A stretch of DNA of 64,000 nucleotides from CAIKMD01 sp035605975 (GCA_035605975.1 DATNGG010000078.1:1-64000); one strand, 5' to 3'. Shown: positions 55,425 through 64,000, counted from the first letter of the stretch. Translations and numbers: made by a program. Notes: generated by a model not told the origin, from the letters alone.

Positions 55425-57197
55425 ATGGACACACACGCCTCGACCAATCGCACCGCCGACCCTGTCGTGACCGAGATCGTGCGCAATGCCGTGATCGCGG
55501 TGACGGAGGAGATGAAAACCAACCTCACGCGCACCGCCTACAACATCATCATCTACGAGGCGCTCGACTTCACCACCGGGCTTTTCACGGTGAAGGGCGA
55601 GACCGTGTCGATCGGCCTGGGCCTCCCCATGTTCATTCGCGGCATGGCCGAGACGGTCAAGGCGAAGATCCGCCATTTCGGCATCGACTCGATGAAGCCG
55701 GGCGACATCTATGTGACGAACGATGCCTACACCACCGGCAGCCATTTGAACCACGTGACGCTCACCCTGCCGATCTTCCATCGCGGCACCTTGAGCGGCT
55801 TCGCCTGCTGCATGGCGCATTGGCTCGATATCGGCGGCGCGCTGCGCGGCTTCGGCACCGATATCTATGCCGAGGGCATCCAGATCCCGATCGTCAAATA
55901 CCAGGACGAGGGCCGGATCAATCAGGACCTGCTCGACATCATCCGCATGAATGTGCGGATTCCCAACCGGGCGATGGGCGATCTGCGCGCGCAGGTGGCG
56001 GCGGTCAAAACCGGCGAGCGGCGCTTCCTTCAGCTCCTCGACCGCTATGGCCGCCAAGAGGTGCTCGACGCCATCGCCGCGGTGATGGATCATTCCGAGG
56101 CCAAGGCGCGGGCGCGCACGCGCACCATCCCTGAAGGCGTCTACGAAGCCGAGAGCTTCATGGACGATGACGGCGTCGATCTCGCGCGCAAGGTGCCGAT
56201 CAAGGTCAAGGTCGCGGTCGCCGGCGACGAGATGACGATCGACCTCTCGGATGTCTCCTCGCAGGTCCGCGGCTTTTACAATTCCGGCCAGACCACGGGC
56301 TATGGCTGCACCCAGGTCGCCTATAAATGCGTCACCTCCCCCACCGACTACCCGGTCAATGACGGCTCGTTCCGCAGCCTCAAATCGATCGTGCCCGCCG
56401 GCAAGGTGGTGAGCGCCGTGCGCCCCGCGCCGATGCGCAAATGGATGACTTATCCGATGACCGTGATCGACACGGTGTTCAAGGCGCTGGCTCCGGCAAT
56501 CCCCGACCGCGTCATCGCCGGGCACCATGCCGATCTCCTCTCGGTCAATGTTCACGGCATCAACCCGAAGACTAAGGAATTCTTCATCGGCGGGACCTCG
56601 CTGCCGGGCGGCGGCTGGGGCGCCAAGCGCAACCAGGACGGCATCTCGGCAACCGTCTGCATCAATGACGGCGACACGCATAACAGCCCCAACGAGCAGA
56701 CCGAGGCGAAATTCCCGATCGTGGTCGAGAGCTATTCGCTGATCCCCGATTCGGGCGGCGCCGGCAAATTCCGCGGCGGGCTCGGGGTCGAGCGCGTGTC
56801 GCGGGCGCGCTCGGCGATCACCGTCAACAGCCAGATCGATCGCGTTCACTGCAAGCCCTGGGGCCTCGATGGCGGCTTGGAGGCGAGCGGCAATTCGCTC
56901 GCCATCCGCGTCGATGGGACGTGGCAGGAGGATTTCCCCAACGCCAAATTCATCTTCGAGCTGAAGAAGGACGGCGATGCGTTCCGCGTCCGCTCGGGCG
57001 GCGGCGGCGGTTACGGCAAGCCTTGGGAGCGCGCCGTGGCCGCGGTGCAGAGCGATGTCCGCCAGGGCTATGTCTCGGTCTCGGCCGCGGCCGAACTCTA
57101 CGGCGTGGTCATCGATCCCGAAAGCTTCGCGGTCGACGAAGAGGCCACCGCGAAAAAGCGCGCGCAGCTGCGCGACGCCGTAGCGGCGCGCCCCTGA
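55425..57197 (+). CDS. Hydantoinase B/oxoprolinase family protein (HyuB)
   Basis: A 590-residue protein of the HyuB family (N-methylhydantoinase B, acetophenone or acetone carboxylase beta-type subunit). Landmarks: NLTRTAYNIIIYEALDFTTG at the start, GDIYVTNDAYTTGSHLNHV, and DSGGAGKFRGGLGVERVSRA towards the C-terminus. Its usual partner HyuA is not adjacent, so the protein is an orphan here and needs an unlinked partner. Could belong to hydantoin, oxoproline or aromatic ketone metabolism. 93 bp after the ABC ATPase on the same strand. Confidence 0.92.
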   Translation: MDTHASTNRTADPVVTEIVRNAVIAVTEEMKTNLTRTAYNIIIYEALDFTTGLFTVKGETVSIGLGLPMFIRGMAETVKAKIRHFGIDSMKPGDIYVTNDAYTTGSHLNHVTLTLPIFHRGTLSGFACCMAHWLDIGGALRGFGTDIYAEGIQIPIVKYQDEGRINQDLLDIIRMNVRIPNRAMGDLRAQVAAVKTGERRFLQLLDRYGRQEVLDAIAAVMDHSEAKARARTRTIPEGVYEAESFMDDDGVDLARKVPIKVKVAVAGDEMTIDLSDVSSQVRGFYNSGQTTGYGCTQVAYKCVTSPTDYPVNDGSFRSLKSIVPAGKVVSAVRPAPMRKWMTYPMTVIDTVFKALAPAIPDRVIAGHHADLLSVNVHGINPKTKEFFIGGTSLPGGGWGAKRNQDGISATVCINDGDTHNSPNEQTEAKFPIVVESYSLIPDSGGAGKFRGGLGVERVSRARSAITVNSQIDRVHCKPWGLDGGLEASGNSLAIRVDGTWQEDFPNAKFIFELKKDGDAFRVRSGGGGGYGKPWERAVAAVQSDVRQGYVSVSAAAELYGVVIDPESFAVDEEATAKKRAQLRDAVAARP

Positions 57198-57207
57198 CGC
57201 TCCGGGC

Positions 57208-57672
57208 TCAGACCGCGCGGGTTTGCTTTCCCGCCGCGCGCTTGCGCAGCGTGTCGAACAATTCCGCATTGGCGCAGAAGCGTCGATAGGCCGCGCCATC
57301 TGCCGCCGGATCGTCGAGCCAATGCCGGCAGTCGCGGCGCGACCGGCAGGCGGCGCAGCCGCGCTCAAGCGCATAGCGCGAGCGCGGATCGAGCGCTTCG
57401 GTGTCGAGCCCGAGGCGTCGCGCCATGCCGGACAGCAGCCGGCCCGCAGCCGGATGGCCGGCGATCAGCTGCGCGAGCTCCGCGCGGGTAACGCCGATAT
57501 CGGCGAGAACCGTGTCGAGCCCGCCCCGGCGATCGAGCTCGGTGAGTTCCGCGCGCAACGCCGCGCGCTTCGTGATGTCGGAAAAGATCTGGCGAATCTC
57601 GCCGATCACCCGCGCAATCGCGCCTGCGCAGTCCCGGCGTCGCGGGTCCATCGCAGAGCCAATGTGTTCCAT
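57208..57672 (-). CDS. DUF6455-like protein
   Basis: A 154-residue protein with a helical N-terminal region and a C-terminal cysteine motif: CAACRSRRDCRHWL, followed by FCANAELFDTLR. The pattern fits the DUF6455 family, where such Cys residues could bind a metal or cluster. Function unknown. ATG 57672. Convergent with hyuB (10 bp). Confidence 0.75.
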   Translation of the reverse strand: MEHIGSAMDPRRRDCAGAIARVIGEIRQIFSDITKRAALRAELTELDRRGGLDTVLADIGVTRAELAQLIAGHPAAGRLLSGMARRLGLDTEALDPRSRYALERGCAACRSRRDCRHWLDDPAADGAAYRRFCANAELFDTLRKRAAGKQTRAV

Positions 57673-57904
57673 GACACCGCTCCTCGAATCTTTCCCCGAC
57701 GCTTAGCGCCGTCCGGATGTCTCCGGATTGACGCAGATCAATCGCGCTCCAGCTGCGGCAATTCGCACGGATCCCGGCGGGTTTCCGCGCCGACGCTCCG
57801 GCCGTCGCGCCTCGTGCTTCGCCTTGGCCCCGCCGGCCCTCCGGTCGTATCATTCGCCCACGCACGGATCCCGTGCGCGACCCGAACTCGTGGAGGAGAT
57901 GCTC

Positions 57905-58231
57905 ATGTCCAAATATCTGGTCCAAGCGTCCTACACCGCCGACGGGGTGAAGGGTCTTGCCAAGGATACGGCTTCCGGCCGCAAAGCGGCGGTGGCACAT
58001 GCCATCGAATCGCTCGGCGGCACGCTCGAGAATCTCTATTTTTCGTTCGGCGAATGCGACATTCTTGCGATCCTCGACTTGCCGGACAATGCGGCGGCAG
58101 CGCGCTTTGCGTTGCGCGCGGCGAGCACCGGTCAGGTGAGCGTGAAGACAACGCCCCTGCTCACCCCCGAAGAAGTCGACAAGGCGCTGCTGAAGACGGT
58201 CGACTATCGCGCACCGGGCCAAGCGCGCTGA
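57905..58231 (+). CDS. GYD domain protein
   Basis: A 108-residue protein of the GYD family (ferredoxin-like fold), beginning MSKYLVQASYTADGVKGLA and containing FSFGECDILAILDLPDN. No function is established. ATG 57905 is chosen over ATG 57899 because the GGAGGAG site abuts the latter and leaves a good 6-base spacing for the former. Monocistronic, ended by a hairpin with UUCG loop. Confidence 0.87.
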   Translation: MSKYLVQASYTADGVKGLAKDTASGRKAAVAHAIESLGGTLENLYFSFGECDILAILDLPDNAAAARFALRAASTGQVSVKTTPLLTPEEVDKALLKTVDYRAPGQAR

Positions 58232-58258
58232 CCTGCCCGATCCTTGCTTCCGCCATCA

Positions 58259-58284
58259 AGCCCCGCTTCGGCGGGGCTCTCTTT
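58259..58284 (+). terminator. Hairpin terminator after the GYD gene
   Basis: 8-bp stem AGCCCCGC/GCGGGGCT with UUCG loop, 28 bp after the stop; the tail is CTCTTT, so it is weaker than a classic U-tract. Confidence 0.55.
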
Positions 58285-58355
58285 CCCCCGCGCGTCGCAA
58301 GCCGGGCGGAAATCGCCTATCATCGCCATACCGGTTCGGCACGAGGGAGGTGGCC

Positions 58356-59489
58356 ATGGCACGAGACGAGCGGGCGGAGGAGCTGCGCCGGCACATGAAC
58401 CCTCTCTATGGGCCGCGCAAGCTGAAGCTTGGCACCTTTTCGACCAATTTGAGCGGCGGCTGCGCCATCAGCACGATCGACGGCACGCTTCAAGCCGATT
58501 GGCCGAGCACGCTCGAATTGGCGCGCATGGCGGACGAGATGGCATTCGAGGCGCTGGTGCCGGTCGGACGCTGGAAGGGCTTCGGCGGCGTCACCAATTT
58601 CAATTCCGCGGGCTTCGAATCCTTCACCTGGGCGGCGGCGATCGGCGCCTCGACGCGAAATTCGACGGTGTTCGCGACCTCGCACATCCCGACCATCCAT
58701 CCGATCCTCGCGGCCAAGCAGGCGATGACCATCGACCATGTGACGCAGGGCCGCTTCGCCCTCAACATCGTCACCGGCTGGTTCAAGCCCGAGATCGAGA
58801 TGTTCGGCGCGCCGCAGATGGACCACGACACGCGCTATGATTGCGCGGTCGAATGGCTCGATATCATCAAGCGGCTGTGGACCGAGGAGCGCGAGTTCGA
58901 CTTCGACGGCCGCTTCTATCAGATCAAGAAAGGTTGGCTCCAGCCCAAGCCGGTGCAGAAGCCCTATCCGGTGGTGATGAACGCGGGCGGATCGGAGAAG
59001 GGCCGGCATTACGCCGCCAAATATTGCGACGTCGCCTTTGTCGTCTTCGCGAGCCACGATCTCGAGGCGGCCAAGGCGCAGATCGCCTCTTATCGCGAGC
59101 TGGCGCGCCGCGAATACGGCCGCGAGCTCCAGGTCTGGTCCTATTGCTATGTGGTGCAGCGCGAGACCGAGAAGGAAGCGCGCGACTTCCTTGATTACTA
59201 CGTCACCCAAAAGGGCGATTGGGAGGCCGCGACCAATCTCGTCGATACCATGGGCATCAACGCCGAGACCTTCCCGCCCGGCGTGCTGCAGGAGATGAAA
59301 AAGCATTTCATCGCCGGCTGGGGCGGCTATCCGCTGGTCGGCACGAAAGAGCAGATCGTCGACGGCTTGGCGCAGCTCTCGCGCATCGGGCTCGACGGAA
59401 CGCTCCTCTCCTGGCCGCGCTACATCGAGGAAATGCGGCAATTCCAGCGCAGCACCATGCCGCTCATCATCGAGGCGGGATTGCGCTAG
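58356..59489 (+). CDS. LLM-class flavin-dependent monooxygenase
   Basis: A 377-residue luciferase-like TIM-barrel monooxygenase using reduced FMN. The marks KLGTFSTNLSGG, GFGGVTNFNS, VFATSHIPTIHPILAAKQ, GRFALNIVTGW and the PVVMNAGGSEKGR segment resemble the group that includes RutA and SfnG. Substrate is unknown; such enzymes oxidise pyrimidines, sulfones or sulfonates. ATG 58356 follows GGGAGG at 5 bases; an earlier GTG overlaps that site. It may run with the MlaC-like and amidohydrolase genes after it, but a 98 bp gap intervenes. Confidence 0.9.
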   Translation: MARDERAEELRRHMNPLYGPRKLKLGTFSTNLSGGCAISTIDGTLQADWPSTLELARMADEMAFEALVPVGRWKGFGGVTNFNSAGFESFTWAAAIGASTRNSTVFATSHIPTIHPILAAKQAMTIDHVTQGRFALNIVTGWFKPEIEMFGAPQMDHDTRYDCAVEWLDIIKRLWTEEREFDFDGRFYQIKKGWLQPKPVQKPYPVVMNAGGSEKGRHYAAKYCDVAFVVFASHDLEAAKAQIASYRELARREYGRELQVWSYCYVVQRETEKEARDFLDYYVTQKGDWEAATNLVDTMGINAETFPPGVLQEMKKHFIAGWGGYPLVGTKEQIVDGLAQLSRIGLDGTLLSWPRYIEEMRQFQRSTMPLIIEAGLR

Positions 59490-59587
59490 GCTGACGCGCC
59501 GGCTCGACACGGCACCGGCGGCGCCCCCGGGTTCCGGGCAGGCGCTTTCCGGCCTAAACTCATCGCGACGACAGGGAGATGGTTTTC

Positions 59588-60190
59588 ATGCTTGCTCGAC
59601 GGTTCCTGCCCTTGATCTTTGTCCTGGGGTTCGTTGTGGCAGGCCCGCCCCGCGCCCTGGCGCAATCCGATCCCGCCAGCCTGCTCAAGACCGTCAGCGC
59701 CCAGGTGCTGCAGATTCTCGACGACACGCAGCAGCCCGAGGCGCAGCGCAAGCAGCGCTTCGAGGCGCTGGTCGATCAGTATTTCGATATGCCGCGCATC
59801 GCGCGTTTCGTGCTCGGGACGGCCTGGCGCCGCTCCAGCGATGCGGAGCGCCAGCAATTCACCGCCGCGTTCCGCACCTACATGATCGATTTCTATTGGG
59901 GCCGCTTCCAGCAATATGCCGGGCAGAGCTTCCGGGTGTTGGGCCAGCGGCCGCAATCCGGCACGATCACCATCGTCAACACCGAGATCGTCCAGCCTTC
60001 GGGCCAGCAGCCGGCCAAGGTCGATTGGACGGTCGCGAAAGAAGGCGACGACAACAAGATCATCGATGTGAGCATCGCCGGCATCAGCCAGGTGCTGACC
60101 TATCGGCAAGAATTCGCCGCGGTGATCGAGCGCAACAATGGCCGCGTCGGCGCGCTGATCGACGAGATCAACCGCAAGATCAAGGGCTGA
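59588..60190 (+). CDS. MlaC/Ttg2D-family phospholipid-binding protein, second paralogue
   Basis: A 200-residue exported protein with a signal peptide (LARRFLPLIFVLGFVVAG, cleavage likely near residue 23). It resembles the protein at 4983-5597: YFDMPRIARFVLGTAW aligns to FDIPRISRFVLGRFW, and VDWTVAKEGDDNKIIDVSIA to the other's C-terminus. Its start is ATG 59588, since AGGGAG directly precedes the other ATG at 59579. No Mla transporter genes adjoin. Followed 16 bp later by an amidohydrolase gene on the same strand. Confidence 0.88.
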   Translation: MLARRFLPLIFVLGFVVAGPPRALAQSDPASLLKTVSAQVLQILDDTQQPEAQRKQRFEALVDQYFDMPRIARFVLGTAWRRSSDAERQQFTAAFRTYMIDFYWGRFQQYAGQSFRVLGQRPQSGTITIVNTEIVQPSGQQPAKVDWTVAKEGDDNKIIDVSIAGISQVLTYRQEFAAVIERNNGRVGALIDEINRKIKG

Positions 60191-60206
60191 GGCCGCGGAG
60201 GAGACG

Positions 60207-61022
60207 ATGCTGATCATCGACGCGCATGTGCATCTCTGGGCCAATAGCAAGCCCAATGCCGGCCACCGCCAAGTCCCGGAGCTCACCGCCGAGCAGCTCA
60301 TCAAGGAGATGGACGAGGCCGGGGTCGATGCGGCGGTGATCCAGCCGCCCAATTGGGATGCGACCTCGAACGAGGTCGCGGTCGAGGCGGCGCGGCGCCA
60401 TCCCAAGCGCTATGCGGTGCTTGGCTGGTTCCCCCTCGACAAGCCCGAGAGCCGCGCGCTGGTCGATGGCTGGAAGAAGCGTCCGGGCATGCTCGGCCTG
60501 CGCTTCACCTTCCTCCAGCCGCATCAGCAGAGCTGGCCGACGGACGGGACGATGGATTGGCTCTGGCCGGCGGCGGAGAAGGCCGGCCTGCCGGTGGCGC
60601 TGGGTGCGGCGAATTTCCTGCCGCTCGTCGGCAAAGTCGCCGAGCGGCATCCGGGCCTGCGCCTCGTCATCGATCATATGGGACTTCAGGCGCGCAGCAA
60701 GGACGCCGCCGCCTTCGCCAATCTGCCGGCGGTGCTGGCGCTCGCCAAGCATCCGAACGTCGCGGTGAAGGCGACGGGCGCCGCCGGTTATTCGAGCGAG
60801 CCCTACCCCTTCCGCAACGTCCATGCGCCCTTGAAGGCGATCTACGATGCCTTCGGCCCGGAGCGCATGTTCTGGGGCACGGATATCACGCGCATGAGCT
60901 GCTCCTGGCGGGAGTGTGTCACCCTCTTCACGGAAGAGCTGGACTTCCTCTCCGCGCGGGACAAGGAGCTCGTCATGGGCGAAGCGCTCTGCCGCTGGCT
61001 CGGCTGGGATCTCAAACGCTGA
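60207..61022 (+). CDS. Amidohydrolase-family TIM-barrel hydrolase
   Basis: A 271-residue metal-dependent hydrolase of the amidohydrolase_2 type. The first metal motif is IIDAHVHLW; later LVIDHMGLQ supplies another His, and FWGTDITRM an Asp. Relatives include 2-pyrone-4,6-dicarboxylate lactonase and decarboxylases such as ACMSD. Substrate may be an aromatic acid or lactone. GGAGGAG precedes ATG 60207. It could act with the flavin enzymes around it, but no pathway is clear. Confidence 0.9.
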   Translation: MLIIDAHVHLWANSKPNAGHRQVPELTAEQLIKEMDEAGVDAAVIQPPNWDATSNEVAVEAARRHPKRYAVLGWFPLDKPESRALVDGWKKRPGMLGLRFTFLQPHQQSWPTDGTMDWLWPAAEKAGLPVALGAANFLPLVGKVAERHPGLRLVIDHMGLQARSKDAAAFANLPAVLALAKHPNVAVKATGAAGYSSEPYPFRNVHAPLKAIYDAFGPERMFWGTDITRMSCSWRECVTLFTEELDFLSARDKELVMGEALCRWLGWDLKR

Positions 61023-61061
61023 CCGGCTCGCATCCGAGCATCGGCAGGAGGAGGGGGAGGC

Positions 61062-61253
61062 ATGGCTGTCAATCTTCGGGTTCGGCGCGCGCTGTTCGCG
61101 GCGGAGCGGATCATTCGCAGCACAGAGAGCGGCGAGCTCGCCGAAATCCTCCTCCTCTGCATTCTCGGCATGCTCGCTTCGGTCCTTCTTCTGGCGCCCG
61201 GCGACCAGACGCTCGATGGGATGCGTCACATCGTCGCCTGCGTCCTCGACTGA
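61062..61253 (+). CDS. Small single-helix protein, 63 residues
   Basis: A 63-residue open frame with a very strong ribosome site (GGAGGAGGGGGAGG just upstream of ATG 61062). It has a basic N-terminus and one hydrophobic segment (ILLLCILGMLASVLLLAPG). No recognised homology. It lies 39 bp after the amidohydrolase and converges on the nuclease homologue. Confidence 0.5.
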   Translation: MAVNLRVRRALFAAERIIRSTESGELAEILLLCILGMLASVLLLAPGDQTLDGMRHIVACVLD

Positions 61254-61260
61254 GGCGAAG

Positions 61261-62064
61261 TTAGAGCGAGCGGTTCAAGATCCAGGCGAGGCGCACACCA
61301 GCGCGGCGCAGCCGGTCGCGCATCACCTCCTGCGCGCCCGCCTCGTAGCCGCTGGTAAGAATGCCGTTCCGCGGCAAATAGCGATAGACGAAGCTGCGCG
61401 CGACCGCATGGCTTTCATTCGCCCAATCGGCCGGCGAGCCCTTCTGCCACTCGCGCCGGTCCCCGGCCGAAATCGTGCGGGCGAGCACCGCCGCGATCTC
61501 GCGCGTATCGTCCGTCTCGTCCGCGGCGGCATCGTCCCACACATCGCGCAGATTGGTGCGCCGCCCGTCATCGACCAGCACGACGCGCGCGCCGCCGTGA
61601 TCGCCATTGTCGGCGACGCGCAGCGGCTGGTGAATGTCGGTCGCGAGGCAAACGACGAATTTGAGCGCCACCAACCGGCTCTCGGCGGAGGCGGATTTGT
61701 CGCGCAGCACGGCGATGGAATGATCGAGCTTAGCGACGATGCAGGCGCCATTGCGGCAATCGCGCTGGGGGCCATGGCTGGCCTGCGAGATATCGAGCGT
61801 CGCGACGGCGTCGAGCGAGGAAAGGTCGTCGATTGCCAGCAAAGCCTGGAGATGGGCGGCGGCCCGCTCGTCGAGAAATTGCTCAGCGATGGCAGCGACG
61901 ATGCGGTGGCCGGGCTCGCTATCCGCCCGCGCCGCGCCCACGCCAACACCCGCCAGCAGCATGAGGGCGATGGGCAGCAGCGCGCGGCGCGCCCAAGGGG
62001 CGACGCGGCGATGCGGCACGAGCCGCCGCGAAAAGGCCGGAAATCTGAGGCGCAGGCGTGTCAT
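61261..62064 (-). CDS. S1/P1 nuclease homologue lacking most zinc ligands
   Basis: A 267-residue exported protein with a signal peptide (hydrophobic 28-46, cleavage near AARA). The fold is that of S1/P1 nucleases: GHRIVAAIAE, LDAVATL, ALKFVVCLATDIHQPLRVADNG and TNLRDVWDD match conserved blocks. Of the nine zinc ligands known from P1, only His6 (His53), Asp120 (Asp143) and Asp153 (Asp177) are kept. Trp1 is Asp48; His116 is Cys139; His126 is Arg149; His149 is Arg173; and the segment that carries Asp45 and His60 is missing. The nuclease site is therefore broken. ATG 62064 used; TTG one codon earlier is possible. Confidence 0.85.
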   Translation of the reverse strand: MTRLRLRFPAFSRRLVPHRRVAPWARRALLPIALMLLAGVGVGAARADSEPGHRIVAAIAEQFLDERAAAHLQALLAIDDLSSLDAVATLDISQASHGPQRDCRNGACIVAKLDHSIAVLRDKSASAESRLVALKFVVCLATDIHQPLRVADNGDHGGARVVLVDDGRRTNLRDVWDDAAADETDDTREIAAVLARTISAGDRREWQKGSPADWANESHAVARSFVYRYLPRNGILTSGYEAGAQEVMRDRLRRAGVRLAWILNRSL

Positions 62065-62190
62065 CAACGGAAAATCCCTTGTCTGCGAGGCAACTTGGCG
62101 GAATCCCGCCCTAGCTGGGGATTATCGCCTCGACCGGGTAAAATCCCGGTTAGGAGCCGCGATGTCGCCCGCCCGTGCTAGGTTTCCGCC

Positions 62191-63831
62191 ATGACGCATG
62201 TCCCGGTTCTCATCGCCGGCGCCGGGCCTGTCGGGCTGAGCCTCGCCGCGGACCTTGCCTGGCGCGGCATTGAAAGCCTGATCGTCGAGCCGCTCGCCGC
62301 CGTCCATCCGCATCCGCGCGCGATTTCGATCGGCGTCCGGACCATGGAGCATTTCCGCCGCCTCGGCCTCGACCAGAAGACCATCGATGCCGGGGTGCCG
62401 CGCGGCCGGCCGCTCGACGTGGTCTATGTCACACGCCTGCTCGATCGGGAGATTTTCCGCTTTCCGATCCCCTCCATCGCGGCGTTGGGGCGCGGCGACA
62501 CGGCGTTGCTGCGCGACATTCCCGAAATCGCCGCCTCGCCCTATTACAAGACCTGGACCGCCCAGGCGCCGCTCGAGCGCATGCTTCGCGCGCATATCGC
62601 CGCCCTGCCGCTCTGCGCGGCGCGCTATGGCTGGCATCTCGAGTCCTTTTCCGAGAGCCGCGAGGGCGTCACCGCGCGCCTTATCGAGGAGGCGAGCGGC
62701 CGCACGGACAGCGTAACCGCCGACTATCTCGTCGGCTGCGACGGTGCGAGCAGCACGGTGCGCCAGGGTCTCGGCATCACCCTCGCGGGCCGCGGCACGC
62801 TCGGCGAGGCATGCGGGATCTATTTTCGGGCGAAGGAGCTGGACCGCCGTCTCGGCGCGCGGCCGGGCGTCATGTATTGGGTCTTGGCGCCCGGCTGCGG
62901 CGGGGTGATCTACACCATCGATGGCGGCGATGAATTCGTCTTCAACCGCTATTTCATGCCGGGCGAGCAGGCCCTCTCCGGCGATCCGGCCGAGCTCGTG
63001 CGGCGCGCCATCGGCGCGCCGCTCGCGATCGAGATTCTCTCGGTCCAGAACTGGCTGCCGCGCCAACTGGTTGCCGAAAGCTATGGCACGTCGCGCTGCT
63101 TCCTCGCCGGCGACGCCTGCCATCTCTTCGTGCCGACCGGCGGCTTCGGGATGAATACCGGCATCGGCGACGCTGTCGATCTCGCCTGGAAGATCGAGGC
63201 GGTGCTGAAAGGCTGGGGCGGGCCGCAGCTGCTCGCCAGCTATGAGCGCGAGCGGCGGCCGGTCGGGCTCGGCAATACGCTCGAAGCCGCCGACAATTAC
63301 GACCGCAGCGGCGAAATTTTCATCCAGCCGGCGGCGCTCGAGGAGCCCGGTCCCGCCGGCGAGGCGGCGCGTGCCGCCGCGGCGTCGAAGCTGCCGCCGA
63401 AGATCAAGCATTTCGCGCCGATCGGCGTGCATCTCGGCTATCACTATGAGAACTCGCCGATCATCGCGCCGGATGGCACGACGCCGCCGGCTTTCGATGC
63501 CGCGCGCTACAGCCCGAGCGCGCGGCCGGGGCACCGCGCGCCGCATGCGTGGCTCTCGCACAACCGCTCGACGCTCGATCTCTTCGGCTGCGGCTTCTGC
63601 CTCATGCGCTTCGCCGATGCGCCCGACAGTCGCGGCTTGCGCGGCGCGGCCGAGGCGGCCGGCCTCCCCTTGCGGGAGGTCTCAATCAGCGATCCCGCGA
63701 TCGCCGCGCTCTATGAGAGAAAGCTGGTGCTGGTGCGCCCCGACGGGCATGTCGCTTGGCGCGGCGACGACGCGCCCGCCGATCCACGCCGCCTGATCGA
63801 TATCGTCCGCGGCGCGGCGCGCGATTACTGA
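62191..63831 (+). CDS. FAD-dependent aromatic hydroxylase (PheA/MhpA/TfdB type)
   Basis: A 546-residue flavoprotein monooxygenase. FAD motif GAGPVGLSLAADLAWRG near the N-terminus, the GCDGASSTVR motif around 188, and the ribityl-binding segment FLAGDACHLFVPTGGFGMN near 305 are diagnostic of NADPH-dependent para-hydroxybenzoate-hydroxylase-fold enzymes. A C-terminal thioredoxin-like domain seems reduced. It likely hydroxylates a phenol or 3-hydroxyphenylpropionate-like substrate. ATG 62191. Overlaps the convergent partial gene by 7 bp. Confidence 0.93.
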   Translation: MTHVPVLIAGAGPVGLSLAADLAWRGIESLIVEPLAAVHPHPRAISIGVRTMEHFRRLGLDQKTIDAGVPRGRPLDVVYVTRLLDREIFRFPIPSIAALGRGDTALLRDIPEIAASPYYKTWTAQAPLERMLRAHIAALPLCAARYGWHLESFSESREGVTARLIEEASGRTDSVTADYLVGCDGASSTVRQGLGITLAGRGTLGEACGIYFRAKELDRRLGARPGVMYWVLAPGCGGVIYTIDGGDEFVFNRYFMPGEQALSGDPAELVRRAIGAPLAIEILSVQNWLPRQLVAESYGTSRCFLAGDACHLFVPTGGFGMNTGIGDAVDLAWKIEAVLKGWGGPQLLASYERERRPVGLGNTLEAADNYDRSGEIFIQPAALEEPGPAGEAARAAAASKLPPKIKHFAPIGVHLGYHYENSPIIAPDGTTPPAFDAARYSPSARPGHRAPHAWLSHNRSTLDLFGCGFCLMRFADAPDSRGLRGAAEAAGLPLREVSISDPAIAALYERKLVLVRPDGHVAWRGDDAPADPRRLIDIVRGAARDY

Positions 63832-64000
63832 GTCACGGTCTTCTTGGCGGCGATGTCGTAGGGGCCGGGAAGCAAGCCTTGCCCTTTGGTATAAAAAGCG
63901 AGCGCGTTCGCTTGATTGGCGAGCGGCAGGTAATTGGGATGGGCGCGCTGGATCGCCGCGACGATCGCGTCGGCGATCAGATCGGCGAACAGGTTTCCGC
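63825..64000 (-). CDS. C-terminal end of an unknown gene, partial
   Basis: An open minus-strand frame runs from the window edge to TAA at 63825-63827. The last residues include NYLPLANQANALAFYTKGQG and end PGPYDIAAKKTVTQ. No family is recognised from 58 residues; the sequence has no membrane segment. It overlaps the FAD monooxygenase stop by 7 bases. Confidence 0.55.
   Translation of the reverse strand, partial: GNLFADLIADAIVAAIQRAHPNYLPLANQANALAFYTKGQGLLPGPYDIAAKKTVTQ

Overview
The window is a dense, GC-rich chromosomal segment of an alphaproteobacterium. Evidence for this is the yqeY-dnaG-rpoD block next to divergent carA-carB-greA, trxB followed by a lysR gene, an ELM1-family gene, and candidate EcfG-type promoters beside a hemerythrin gene. 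The content looks most like Rhodospirillales or a neighbouring soil or freshwater lineage, but the genus cannot be fixed from sequence alone. No plasmid, phage, insertion sequence, CRISPR array or rRNA operon is present. The only RNA gene seen with certainty is a tRNA with a CAU anticodon.

Layout. 1-4.85 kb: methionine cycle operon (ArsR-methyltransferase fusion, metF, metH) with a candidate operator. 5-9 kb: an MlaC-like protein, ettA, a YccF-like membrane protein and a di-haem peroxidase. 9.1-11.7 kb: a phosphoesterase behind a candidate Pho box, then a VOC protein. 11.7-14.6 kb: two tandem DHA2 exporters. 14.8-17.6 kb: DUF1993, MBL-fold hydrolase, cold-shock protein and DUF72. 17.8-20.6 kb: NitT/TauT-type ABC importer. 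20.6-24 kb: DUF1272, GlxA-like regulator, DUF4242 and a GT39-like membrane glycosyltransferase. 24.3-27 kb: DUF302, carotenoid oxygenase and methyltransferase. 27-28.9 kb: stress-type locus (hemerythrin, a 25-residue membrane peptide, a larger membrane protein). 28.9-32.4 kb: second NitT/TauT-type importer with two permeases. 32.6-34.7 kb: two adjacent broken genes (TMEM175-type channel, MFS transporter).

Layout, continued. 34.7-45.4 kb: housekeeping core (GIY-YIG, tRNA, rpoD, dnaG, yqeY, carA, carB, greA, lrp) with AGCT-rich repeats between genes. 45.5-53.8 kb: ELM1 protein, double PAP2 protein, glycosyltransferase, an unrecognised 636-residue repeat protein, trxB, lysR and an AhpD-like protein. 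53.9-64 kb: a candidate small RNA or attenuator, an orphan ABC ATPase, HyuB, DUF6455, GYD, a flavin monooxygenase, a second MlaC-like protein, an amidohydrolase, an eroded S1/P1 nuclease homologue, an FAD monooxygenase and the end of an unknown gene.

How the parts fit. The first operon is a self-contained methyl cycle module: MetF makes 5-methyltetrahydrofolate, MetH uses it, and the fused regulator probably senses the AdoMet/AdoHcy state. RpoD, DnaG, YqeY, CarAB and GreA form the conserved core around which accessory catabolic and transport genes are placed. The observations most worth following are the three-module protein upstream of trxB, the 54 kb intergenic RNA candidate, the divergent stress locus, the Pho box before the phosphoesterase, the nuclease homologue that has lost most of its zinc ligands, and the paired gene decay at 33 kb.
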